From positions 1 to 49,041 of the forward strand of contig NZ_CALUWY010000019.1 of NCBI RefSeq assembly GCF_944324615.1: a stretch of 49,041 nucleotides of DNA, written 5' to 3'. A program made the position numbers and the translations under genes. Of the stretch, positions 16,201-23,173 are shown in pieces (positions within the stretch are counted from its first letter, which is position 1; the number at the start of each line of letters is the position of its first letter). The notes beneath the pieces are model-generated. The model did no database searches. It had not been told where the DNA came from and worked only from the letters and a program-made list of their open reading frames with translations. The stretch is from an uncultured Mailhella sp. (GTDB taxonomy: Bacteria > Desulfobacterota > Desulfovibrionia > Desulfovibrionales > Desulfovibrionaceae).

Positions 16201-17397
16201 ATGACGGAAGAGAAGGGCGGGCTTGACCGGTACGGTTTAAAAGCCATATTCAACCGCAATTTCAATGTGGTGGCCGTGATCAATCTGCTCATCATGACGG
16301 CCTATTACATGATTTTCGTCACGGGCACGCTGTATGTGCGCAATGCATACGACGTGAGTCTGAGCGTGGCGGGCTTTTCCAGCGGCATCATGGTCATAGG
16401 CTGCCTTGCCGGGCGTTTCATCGCGGGGAGCCTGCTTTCCCTGTTCGGCTGTCGCCCCATCCTTCTGGCCGGGCTGGTGCTCTATACGGGCAGCGTTGCC
16501 GTCTTTTTCCTTGCCGGTTCGCTTCCGCTTCTTTTTCTGCAGCGTCTTTTCACGGGGATTGCCGTGGGTGTGACGGGAACGGCCACGGGTACCATCGTGG
16601 CCTATGTGGTGCCCCGTCAGTACCACGGACTCGGCATCAGCCTCTTCACCATGAGCACGGCCCTTGCTCTGGCCGCAGGGCCTTTTCTGGGCATCACGCT
16701 CATGAGCGGGGCGGATTACGTCACCGTGGTGTGGACGGCCTTTGCCGCCGGCGCAGGGTGTCTTGCGGTCTTCTGCGCGCTTCAGGCTCTGCCTTCCATG
16801 CTGAAGAAGCACCGTCCGCTCACGGATCTGTACAGCTACATTGATCCCCGTGTGGTGCGTTTTTCTCTGGTGGCGCTGGTGGCCTGCCTGGGATACGGCT
16901 GCGTGCAGGCCTTCCTTACCGCGTTTGCGGAGGAAAAGGGCCTTACCTGGGCTGCCGGCGTGTTCTTCCTCGTGTATGCCGCGGCGGCGCTGGGGACGAG
17001 ACCCTTCAGCGGGCATATTCTCGACCACTACGGGGAAAACGTGGTCTTCTATCCCGCGCTTCTGCTCATGGCTCTGGCCATGGCGCTGCTTGCCGTGGCG
17101 GAAACGAGCGCGAGCTTTCTTTTCGCCGCGTTTCTCCTCGGCGTGGGCTTCGGCAACTTCCAGTCCGCAGGGCAGGCCGTGTCGCTGACGCTGGTCACCC
17201 GTTCGCGCTTTGCTCAGGCCACCACCACCTTTTTCCTCTTTTTCGATCTCGGCATCGGTCTTGGCCCGTATCTTTTCGGTTTTCTGGTGCCCGTGGCCGG
17301 GTATGAAGGCATGTTCTGCGGGCTGGCGGTCACGGCCCTTGTTGCGGCCTGCCTGTACTGGTTTGAGCACGGCAGGCTTCAGGGCCGCCGTTCGTAG
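16201..17397 (+). CDS. MFS family transporter
   Basis: A 398-residue inner-membrane protein with about 12 hydrophobic helices in two halves, typical of the major facilitator superfamily. Loop 2-3 reads GCLAGRFIAGSLLSLFGCRP, a recognisable variant of the GxxxDR(x)GRR motif, and the second half has TRPFSGHILDHYGEN at the equivalent position. ATG 16201 is preceded by GGAGGTATGAG. The general look is of drug-efflux or sugar-efflux MFS proteins (YnfM/AraJ-like), but the substrate cannot be read from sequence. It stands alone between the AT-rich islet and the convergent cydAB operon. Confidence 0.9.
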   Translation: MTEEKGGLDRYGLKAIFNRNFNVVAVINLLIMTAYYMIFVTGTLYVRNAYDVSLSVAGFSSGIMVIGCLAGRFIAGSLLSLFGCRPILLAGLVLYTGSVAVFFLAGSLPLLFLQRLFTGIAVGVTGTATGTIVAYVVPRQYHGLGISLFTMSTALALAAGPFLGITLMSGADYVTVVWTAFAAGAGCLAVFCALQALPSMLKKHRPLTDLYSYIDPRVVRFSLVALVACLGYGCVQAFLTAFAEEKGLTWAAGVFFLVYAAAALGTRPFSGHILDHYGENVVFYPALLLMALAMALLAVAETSASFLFAAFLLGVGFGNFQSAGQAVSLTLVTRSRFAQATTTFFLFFDLGIGLGPYLFGFLVPVAGYEGMFCGLAVTALVAACLYWFEHGRLQGRRS

Positions 17398-17802
17398 AAG
17401 CCCGGATCCGGGTGCCGGCCGGCTCCGGCTTTGTCGTGAATCCGGCAGGTGGAAGGCAGCCCATGCGGCCAGCTGCCGGAGGTTGGTTTCCGGCGGAACG
17501 CTGCGCGCTGGAAGTGCCGGAAAGGCAGGGCACGGAATGAGGCTTCTGCAGGCCCGCAGACCGCCGTTTCAACTATTCCCGGGAACGCTCGCTTTTTTGC
17601 CTTTTGCGGCCTTTCCGGGCCGGAGAAGGGCATAAGACAGGCTGGCAGGAACGTTTCCCGTGCCGGATGCTCCGTAAAGGGCGGATGCGGGAATGTTTCC
17701 GGTGCCGCAGGGCATGACGCCGCGGTCTCCGGCATCGGCCGGAGAGACTTTCCGCCGCAGGCCCTGCTGAAGAAAAAGAATGCTGGGCGTTCTGTCGTGA
17801 CA
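17398..17802. other. GC-rich non-coding spacer
   Basis: About 400 bases between convergent genes. It is rich in short CCGG, TTCCGG and GGAAA words with many small inverted repeats, but has no gene, tRNA or clear terminator for the MFS gene apart from the shared hairpin at 17809. Its texture resembles the spacers at 4755-5870, 24605-24890 and 43574-43985. Confidence 0.5.
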
Positions 17803-17842
17803 ATAAAAAAAGCCCGCCTTTTCGTGAGAAAAGGCGGGCTTT
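17802..17842 (-). terminator. Terminator of the cydAB operon
   Basis: A perfect 15-bp stem, AAAGCCCGCCTTTTC (17809-17823) with GAAAAGGCGGGCTTT (17828-17842). On the minus strand it runs into a T-tract made by the A-run at 17804-17811. On the plus strand the stem ends in TTT, so it may also stop readthrough from the MFS gene. Confidence 0.9.
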
Positions 17843-17859
17843 CGGTTTAAAGGTTCAGC

Positions 17860-18879
17860 CTAGTAGGAGTGTTCGTCCTTCAGCGTTTCCCTGGTGACCT
17901 TATGGGCGAAGGTCCAGTACACCCAGGCCTGGTAGAGGAGTACCACGGGCACGGCGCAGAGCGTGACCGTGAGCATGATCTTCAGGGTAAGGGGGCTGGA
18001 GGAAGCGTTGTAGATGGTGATGCTGTAGGCCGGATCAATGCTGGAGAGAATGATGCCGGGGTACATGCCGAACACGCCGAAGAAGGTGAGGCCCAGGATG
18101 AACAGGGCGCTGCATATCCAGGCGATGAGGGTGCTGGAGTTCAGGCAGAGGCGGCTGGCCACAAGACCGATGACGGCAAGGGCAAGGGCCACATAGGCGG
18201 CGGGATGCTGAGCCAGACGGTCGAAGCTTTCGGTATAGTGCCCGGTGAGCGCGAGGAACACGAGCACCATGGAAAGCAGCAGGGGCCAGAGCACTCTGGC
18301 GGCCTTGAATGCCTTGACCTGAAGGTTGCCTTCGGACTTGAGTTCCAGCCAGAGCGCGCCGTGATAGCAGAACATGATGACGAAGAGCACGCCGCCGGCA
18401 AGGCCGTAGGGGTTCAGGAGCTTGAGGATGTTGCCGTGGTACACGCCGTTTCCGTCGATGGGAATGCCCATGAAGAGGTTGGCGAAGGCCACGCCGAGCA
18501 GCAGAGCGGGCAGGAAGCTCCCCAGAGTCATGCACACGTCCCAGCTGAAGATCCAGGTGCAGGAATCGCCCTTGCCGCGGAATTCAAAGGCCACGGCGCG
18601 GAAGATGAGACAGAACAGCAGGATGAGCAGGGGCGCATACAGCGCGCTGAACATGACGGCGTAGGCGTTGGGGAATGCCGCGAAGGTCACGCCGCCCGCG
18701 GTGATGAGCCACACTTCGTTGCCGTCCCAGTAGGGACCCTGTGCATTGTAGATGACGCGGCGTTCATGGTCGTTGGAGGCCAGGAAGGGCATGAGGCTGC
18801 CCATGCCGAGGTCGAAGCCGTCGAGAATAAAGTACACGGCCCAGAGGAGCGTCCAGAGGAAGAACCAGATTGTTTCCAT
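17860..18879 (-). CDS. cydB: Cytochrome bd quinol oxidase subunit II
   Basis: CydB pairs with CydA in the membrane-bound bd-type quinol:O2 oxidoreductase, which reduces O2 to water with high affinity and without proton pumping. The 339-residue protein starts METIWFFLWTLLWAVYFILDGFDLG. It has the family segment GPYWDGNEVWLITAGG and about eight to nine hydrophobic helices. Its ATG lies one base from the cydA stop, so translation is coupled. It is the last gene of the minus-strand oxygen-defence run and is followed by a strong terminator. Confidence 0.97.
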   Translation of the reverse strand: METIWFFLWTLLWAVYFILDGFDLGMGSLMPFLASNDHERRVIYNAQGPYWDGNEVWLITAGGVTFAAFPNAYAVMFSALYAPLLILLFCLIFRAVAFEFRGKGDSCTWIFSWDVCMTLGSFLPALLLGVAFANLFMGIPIDGNGVYHGNILKLLNPYGLAGGVLFVIMFCYHGALWLELKSEGNLQVKAFKAARVLWPLLLSMVLVFLALTGHYTESFDRLAQHPAAYVALALAVIGLVASRLCLNSSTLIAWICSALFILGLTFFGVFGMYPGIILSSIDPAYSITIYNASSSPLTLKIMLTVTLCAVPVVLLYQAWVYWTFAHKVTRETLKDEHSY

Positions 18880-18880
18880 G

Positions 18881-20203
18881 TTACGCCTCCTGAGCGGGCT
18901 TGGCGGGTTCGGGGCCCTTGCGGGAGTTGGTGTACAGAAGCCAGATGTCTATCAGGCCGAGCAGCGTGTAGATGACCAGGAAGGCGATGACGGAAAGCAG
19001 CACCGAGCTGGTGGGTACGGGAGACACCGCGTCCGAGGTACGCATGAGGTTGTAGACGATCCAGGGCTGACGGCCCACTTCCGCCACGGTCCAGCCGAAC
19101 ATGATGGTGATGTAGGGCAGGGGAATCATCCAGGGCAGGATTTTGGCAAGGCGCGTATCGGAAGCGATGTCCTTGCGGCGCCACCAGGCCCAGGCAGCCA
19201 CGAAGATGAACAGGCAGCCCATGGCCACCATGATGCGGAAGGAAAGGAAGGTGGGCAGAACGGGCGGAATGTCTTCCTTGGCGAAATCGCTCAGGCCTTT
19301 GACCTCGGCGTTCACGTCGTTGAAGGCGATGAAGCTCATGAGGCCGGGAATGGGCAGGGCTTCGACAAGATTGCGGCTGTTTTCCTGATCGGGCCAGGCC
19401 AGAAGATACATGGGAGCTCTGGTCTGCGTGGTCCAGTGCGATTCCATGGCAGCCATCTTCGCAGGCTGATACTGGGCCACGTTCATGCCCTGCTGGTGAC
19501 CGGCCACGCCCACGAGAAGGGCCATGATGAGGGTGAAGGGCGCAGCGATGCGCACGGCCTTGGTGAAGAGGGCCACTTCGTTCTTGCGGGCGAGATGCCA
19601 CGCGGCGACGCCGAGCACGAAGAAGCCGCCGAGCATCCAGGCCGAGGAAACGGTGTGGAAATATTCACCCCAGGCATAGGGGTTGGAAACGACGGCGAAG
19701 AAGTCGTCGAGTTCCGCGCGGCCGTTGCGGATGACATAGCCCACGGGGTGCTGCATGAAGCCGTTGGCAAGGATGATCCACAGCGCGGAGATGTTGCCCG
19801 CAATGGCCACCATCCATATGGCGAAGCAGTGCACCTTCTTGTTCACCTTTTCCCAGCCGAAGGTCCACACGGCCACGAAGGTGGATTCGAGGAAGAAGGC
19901 CACCGTGGCTTCAATGGCCAGAAGCGAACCGAAAATGTCGCCCACGTAGGCGGAGTAGCGCGACCAGTTGGTGCCGAACTGGAATTCGAGCGTGATGCCG
20001 GTCACCACGCCGAGAACGAAGTTGATGAGGAAGAGTTTGCCCAGGAATTTGACCATTCTCTTGTAGTCATCATCACCCGTGCGCACATAGAGCGTTTCCA
20101 TGATGGCGAGCAGGACGGAAAGCCCCAGCGTGAGGGGAACGAAGATGAAGTGGAAGAAAACGGTCATGGCAAACTGGAGGCGGGAAAGGAGGATGAGATC
20201 CAT
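18881..20203 (-). CDS. cydA: Cytochrome bd quinol oxidase subunit I
   Basis: CydA carries the haems and the quinol site of cytochrome bd oxidase. The 440-residue protein has His18 (equivalent to the E. coli His19 haem ligand) and the acidic helix GSLLAIEATVAFFLEST. The Q-loop begins GHQQGMNVAQYQPAKMAAME, and EVGRQPWIVYNLMRT lies near the end. It is shorter than the E. coli protein (522) because the Q-loop is short, as in many strict anaerobes. ATG 20203 follows AAGGAGCTCAGC. In Desulfovibrio, bd oxidase serves O2 removal rather than growth on O2, which fits its neighbours dfx, rubredoxins and roo. Confidence 0.98.
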   Translation of the reverse strand: MDLILLSRLQFAMTVFFHFIFVPLTLGLSVLLAIMETLYVRTGDDDYKRMVKFLGKLFLINFVLGVVTGITLEFQFGTNWSRYSAYVGDIFGSLLAIEATVAFFLESTFVAVWTFGWEKVNKKVHCFAIWMVAIAGNISALWIILANGFMQHPVGYVIRNGRAELDDFFAVVSNPYAWGEYFHTVSSAWMLGGFFVLGVAAWHLARKNEVALFTKAVRIAAPFTLIMALLVGVAGHQQGMNVAQYQPAKMAAMESHWTTQTRAPMYLLAWPDQENSRNLVEALPIPGLMSFIAFNDVNAEVKGLSDFAKEDIPPVLPTFLSFRIMVAMGCLFIFVAAWAWWRRKDIASDTRLAKILPWMIPLPYITIMFGWTVAEVGRQPWIVYNLMRTSDAVSPVPTSSVLLSVIAFLVIYTLLGLIDIWLLYTNSRKGPEPAKPAQEA

Positions 20204-20286
20204 GCTGAGCTCCTTGGTGCTTTCTGGCGCATCCAGATGTGCGGCCTGTGCGTCGGCCGAAGCTATGTTGTTTCGTGGTTCCGGGC

Positions 20287-20350
20287 GGGAAGGTTCGCCT
20301 TCCGAAACGTTCCGCCCGAAGCGCGTACCCGCCGGCAGGGAGCCGGCGGG
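20287..20350 (-). other. Tandem hairpins between roo and cydA
   Basis: On the minus strand, CCCGCCGGC pairs with GCCGGCGGG (20328-20336 with 20342-20350). Next to it, GGAAGG-cgaa-CCTTCC is enclosed by CGGGCG/CGCCCG. Neither has a U-tract, so mRNA processing or segmental stability between roo and cydA is likelier than termination. Confidence 0.5.
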
Positions 20351-20371
20351 CGCGCGTCAGGCTTCAGGCGA

Positions 20372-21580
20372 TCAGGCGCCGCACTTTTCCTTCAGGGCGC
20401 GGGCCACGGCGGCGCCGAGTTCACGGCACCTGGCGAGGTCTTCTTCCTGAGGATTGAAGTAGCACTTGAGCGGTTCGCCTACGAGTTCAACCTTCATTTC
20501 GGCAAGGGCGTCGGCCATCATCTTGGGGGCTTCGCCGGACCAGCCGTAGGTGCCGAAGGTGGCGCCCACGAGGTTCTGGGGACGCAGGCCCTTCACATGG
20601 GCAAGGCACGCCATCATGTTGACCATGGGCATGTTGTTGCGCGTGGCGGAACCGAGGATGAGGGCTCCGCTGTCGGCAAGTTCGGTCATCACGTCGCTGC
20701 AGTGGCTGTTCTGGAGGTTCACGAGCACATAGGGCACGTTTTCCGCTTCCAGGCCGTCGGCCACGGCTTCGGCCATCCTGGTGGTGCCATTCCACATGCT
20801 TTCATAGGCGATGACGGCGCGCAGCTGAGGCTTCTGTTCGGCAAAGGCCTTGTAGGAGTCGATGACGAACTTCACGTCTTCGGGGGTGCGGAAGATGAGG
20901 CCGTGATCGGGAGCGATGATGTCGAAGGCAAGGCCGAGATCGCCCACGCGCTTCAGGGTCTTGAGCACCTGGGGAGAGAAGGGCAGCACGATGTTGTAGT
21001 AGTAGCGCTTCATGGAATCATAAAGCACGGTACGGTCGCATTCATCCGCGAAACGGAAGGAGCTTGCGATGTTCTGGCCGAAGGCGTCGTTGCTGAAGAG
21101 CACCTTGTCTTCTTCAAGATAGGACACCATGCTGTCGGGCCAGTGCAGCATGCGGGTTTCCAGGAAGGTGACGTTGCGCTTGCCGATGTTCAGGCGGTCG
21201 CCGTCCTTGACGATTTCGATGGGCCACCCTTCGGTATTATAGATGTTGGTCATGGACTTGTAGCCCATGGGGGAGCAGAAGATCTTTTCCGGCTTGCACA
21301 GCTTCACGATGCGGGGAAGCGCGCCGGAATGGTCCTGTTCCAGGTGGTTGCACACGATGTAGTCGATGCTTTCCGGATCGGTGATTTCGGAAATGTGCTT
21401 CACCAGCGTTTCGAACTCGTGCGCGTTCACGGTATCGAAGAGCACCTTCTTCTCGTCGCACACGAGATAGGCATTGTAGGTGCTGCCCTCGGGAGAGCGG
21501 CTGTAGTGGTGGAAGTTGCGGATGTCGAAGTCGACGGCGCCGACCCAGTAAATGTCCTTTTTCAGTTCGACAGGTCTCAT
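20372..21580 (-). CDS. roo: Rubredoxin:oxygen oxidoreductase (flavodiiron protein)
   Basis: ROO is a cytoplasmic flavodiiron protein that reduces O2 to water with electrons from rubredoxin. I start it at ATG 21580 (MRPVELKKDIYWVG), with GAGGAAAAG as ribosome-binding site; the open frame upstream runs through a terminator hairpin. This start gives 402 residues and puts the di-iron ligands at His79, Glu81, Asp83 (NHLEQDH), His146, Asp165 and His226, the numbering known for D. gigas ROO. The C-terminal flavodoxin domain begins near residue 252 with AVIAYESMWNGTT. Its electron donor rubredoxin lies directly upstream. Confidence 0.97.
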   Translation of the reverse strand: MRPVELKKDIYWVGAVDFDIRNFHHYSRSPEGSTYNAYLVCDEKKVLFDTVNAHEFETLVKHISEITDPESIDYIVCNHLEQDHSGALPRIVKLCKPEKIFCSPMGYKSMTNIYNTEGWPIEIVKDGDRLNIGKRNVTFLETRMLHWPDSMVSYLEEDKVLFSNDAFGQNIASSFRFADECDRTVLYDSMKRYYYNIVLPFSPQVLKTLKRVGDLGLAFDIIAPDHGLIFRTPEDVKFVIDSYKAFAEQKPQLRAVIAYESMWNGTTRMAEAVADGLEAENVPYVLVNLQNSHCSDVMTELADSGALILGSATRNNMPMVNMMACLAHVKGLRPQNLVGATFGTYGWSGEAPKMMADALAEMKVELVGEPLKCYFNPQEEDLARCRELGAAVARALKEKCGA

Positions 21581-21602
21581 CTTTTCCTCGGTTTGGCTAA
21601 AA

Positions 21603-21639
21603 CAAAAAAGCGGGAAGCCTTCTTTCGAAGGCTGCCCGC
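21603..21639 (-). terminator. Terminator-like hairpin between rubredoxin and roo
   Basis: On the minus strand GCGGGCAGCCTTC-gaaa-GAAGGCTTCCCGC (21610-21639, 12 of 13 pairs) is followed by six T. The hairpin ends about 22 bases before the roo start, leaving no room for a separate promoter, so it should be a partial terminator or an mRNA end-stabiliser. Confidence 0.75.
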
Positions 21640-21657
21640 ACACGGATGTGTCGGAAA

Positions 21658-21816
21658 TTATTCGGCCTCAAAATCGGCCTTGGAAGCGCCGCAGACGGGG
21701 CAGACCCAGTCTTCGGGGATGTCTTCAAAGGCGGTGCCGGGAGCGATGCCGGAATCGGGATCGCCGACGGCGGGGTCGTATTCATAACCGCAGACATTGC
21801 AGGTGTACTTTTTCAT
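21658..21816 (-). CDS. Rubredoxin
   Basis: A 52-residue Fe(Cys)4 electron carrier starting [21 protein letters not shown]. The iron ligands are Cys6, Cys9, Cys39 and Cys42 (CxxC and CPVC), with the usual Trp37 and acidic surface. It is the expected electron donor for ROO, encoded next downstream, and may also reduce desulfoferrodoxin. AGGAGA precedes the ATG. The length and all four ligands are canonical (D. gigas and D. vulgaris rubredoxins have 52 residues). It is almost identical to the first domain of the two-domain rubredoxin upstream, suggesting local duplication. Confidence 0.97.
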   Translation of the reverse strand: MKKYTCNVCGYEYDPAVGDPDSGIAPGTAFEDIPEDWVCPVCGASKADFEAE

Positions 21817-21839
21817 GGGAGATTCTCCTTGGTTGCGGC

Positions 21840-22022
21840 TCAGCGCCAGGTTTCCATATTGCAGTGTTTTACTCTGTCGTGCTCTTCCGCGCGCTTGCCG
21901 TTGTTGAAGCGGTCGGTCGTGCCCACAAGGTAGCCGGTGATGCGGCGGATGCGTTCGAACTTCACGCCGGTTCCGGCAAGTTCCTCCAGCCGGGTGGAGG
22001 AGGAAGACTTGCAGTGTATCAT
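21840..22022 (-). CDS. Small protein resembling the NrdD (class III ribonucleotide reductase) glycyl-radical tail
   Basis: A 60-residue protein. Residues 27-53 contain RITGYL, then [14 protein letters not shown]. This matches the end of class III ribonucleotide reductases, where E. coli NrdD has RTCGYL with glycyl-radical Gly681 and NGRHKEIAARVKH. Gly30 would be the radical position. The CxxC zinc pairs that precede this tail in full NrdD are missing; the N-terminus is [15 protein letters not shown] with a single Cys. The catalytic barrel is absent, so it cannot be a reductase by itself. It starts 15 bases after the two-domain rubredoxin stop and ends 23 bases before rubredoxin, so it is kept inside a tight oxygen-defence operon. 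Its ribosome-binding site (GCGGGGGCAC) is weak. A spare-part role like that of YfiD/GrcA is my inference; a decaying remnant is the alternative. Confidence 0.75.
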   Translation of the reverse strand: MIHCKSSSSTRLEELAGTGVKFERIRRITGYLVGTTDRFNNGKRAEEHDRVKHCNMETWR

Positions 22023-22037
22023 GAACGTGTGCCCCCG

Positions 22038-22391
22038 CTACGCGAGCTTCTTGAACATTTTCTTGCTCGCGCCGCAAACGGGGCAGTGCCAGTCGTCGGG
22101 AAGATCCTCAAAGGAGGTTCCTGCGGGAATCTTGCCCTTGCGGTCGCCCTTGTCGGGGCGGTAGATATAGCCGCAGTTGCCCACCTGGCACTGCCACATG
22201 GCCATATCGCTTTCCGCCTTTTCCGCTTCGCCTTCCTCGGCTTCGAAATCGGCCTTGGAAGCACCGCAGACGGGGCAGACCCAGTCTTCGGGGATATCTT
22301 CGAAGGCGGTGCCGGGCGCGATGCCGGAATCGGGGTCGCCCACGGCGGGATCGTATTCCCAGCGGCAGAGGCTGCAGACGTACTTCTTCAT
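22038..22391 (-). CDS. Two-domain rubredoxin
   Basis: A 117-residue fusion of two rubredoxin domains joined by an acidic linker (about 50-65, [11 protein letters not shown]). Domain 1 has Cys6, Cys9, Cys39, Cys42 and is nearly identical to the separate rubredoxin downstream. Domain 2 has Cys68 and Cys73 (a CX4C spacing) with Cys103 and Cys106. CX4C is an unusual rubredoxin variant, known from the second rubredoxin (Rd2) of D. desulfuricans 27774. The start is MKKYVCSLC, immediately after the dfx stop. The protein probably passes electrons to desulfoferrodoxin and/or ROO, with the two iron centres perhaps at different potentials. Confidence 0.95.
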   Translation of the reverse strand: MKKYVCSLCRWEYDPAVGDPDSGIAPGTAFEDIPEDWVCPVCGASKADFEAEEGEAEKAESDMAMWQCQVGNCGYIYRPDKGDRKGKIPAGTSFEDLPDDWHCPVCGASKKMFKKLA

Positions 22392-22393
22392 GA

Positions 22394-22780
22394 TTATCCC
22401 TCGAAGGAGGCCTTCCACAGGCCGTGCTTGTTGCAGAATTCGCGGGCGGTGACCTTGTCGGCCTTCACGCAGAATTCGGCTTCGGGAGCGTCGCCGGGGT
22501 TCAGGAAGGCGAAGTAGGAAACGCCGTCGGCCAGCAGTTCGATCCATTCGATGTAATGGTCTTCAGCCATGGGATGGGCGGCGGAGCCGACCTTCACCTT
22601 GTAGCCGTTTTCCGTCTTTTCAATGACGGGAACGTGCTTTTCGCTGGCGCCGTCGGTGGAACCTTCGCGCATGAGCTTCATGGGTTCGCCGCAGCAGATG
22701 AGCGGGGCAGCGCCGCCGTGAAGGACTTCCACAATATTTCCGCAATGTTTGCACTGATATACTTCAAATCTGGCAGGCAT
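22394..22780 (-). CDS. dfx: Desulfoferrodoxin (2Fe superoxide reductase)
   Basis: It reduces superoxide to hydrogen peroxide without releasing O2. I start it at ATG 22780 ([10 protein letters not shown]), with GGAGAC before it, giving 128 residues. Centre I is the desulforedoxin-type Fe(Cys)4 site, Cys10, Cys13, Cys29 and Cys30. Centre II is the active Fe(His)4(Cys) site, His49, His69, His75, Cys116 and His119, with catalytic Glu47 and Lys48. All positions match the characterised Desulfovibrio protein. It is the first gene of the operon, behind a strong predicted promoter. Confidence 0.97.
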   Translation of the reverse strand: MPARFEVYQCKHCGNIVEVLHGGAAPLICCGEPMKLMREGSTDGASEKHVPVIEKTENGYKVKVGSAAHPMAEDHYIEWIELLADGVSYFAFLNPGDAPEAEFCVKADKVTAREFCNKHGLWKASFEG

Positions 22781-22814
22781 GGTATGTCTCCTGGTAGAGG
22801 GGTGTTTCAAGGGG

Positions 22815-22834
22815 CGCCGGGCCGGAACCCGGCG
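22815..22834 (-). other. Hairpin at the 5' end of the dfx mRNA
   Basis: CGCCGGG (22815-22821) and CCCGGCG (22828-22834) form a perfect 7-bp GC stem. It starts about three bases after the transcription start predicted from the -10 box at 22844, a position that typically shields an mRNA from 5'-end-dependent decay. Confidence 0.55.
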
Positions 22835-22842
22835 TGCGAATA

Positions 22843-22871
22843 AATAATAATTATTCTTGATAAGAAGTCAA
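22843..22871 (-). promoter_or_regulatory. dfx operon promoter with PerR/Fur-like operator
   Basis: On the minus strand TTGACT (22866-22871), 16-base spacer, TATTAT (22844-22849). A perfect 6-1-6 palindrome AATAAT-A-ATTATT (22843-22855) covers the -10 box and part of the spacer. The arrangement resembles PerR and Fur boxes (TTATAATnATTATAA family) and would allow repression until peroxide or iron stress. Confidence 0.65.
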
Positions 22872-23173
22872 GTAAATTTTCCACAGGAGAGGGAAGGGCG
22901 GCCTGTCTTCCGGGGCCGGCGGGCCTTTCTCCCGAGGGGGAAGAGCGGGGGAACCTTGCGGGATTTTTCGAGTTGTTCCGCAGGGATGAAGCGGCAGGGC
23001 GGGGGCTTTTTTCCTGCCCTCCCGTGCGGGCATGAGGCGTGCCTTCCGGGAAAAGCCCTGAATATGGACTGGAAAAACAAAAAGTTTTGTGCTAAAAGAT
23101 TTCCCGCCAAAAATTTCCCGCCCCGGTTCTCTTGGCTATTGCCAGGAAATACGATACACAGTCCCGGACTGCC
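22872..23173. other. Intergenic region between divergent dfx and rlmE
   Basis: About 300 bases with GC-rich text followed by a more A/T-rich stretch from about 23060. I could not place a convincing promoter for rlmE, and see no gene or strong hairpin. Confidence 0.4.

Noticed and set aside
22038..22547. Longer upstream start for the two-domain rubredoxin
   Set aside because: The additional residues are antisense-like text overlapping dfx; MKKYVC at 22391 matches the family start exactly.
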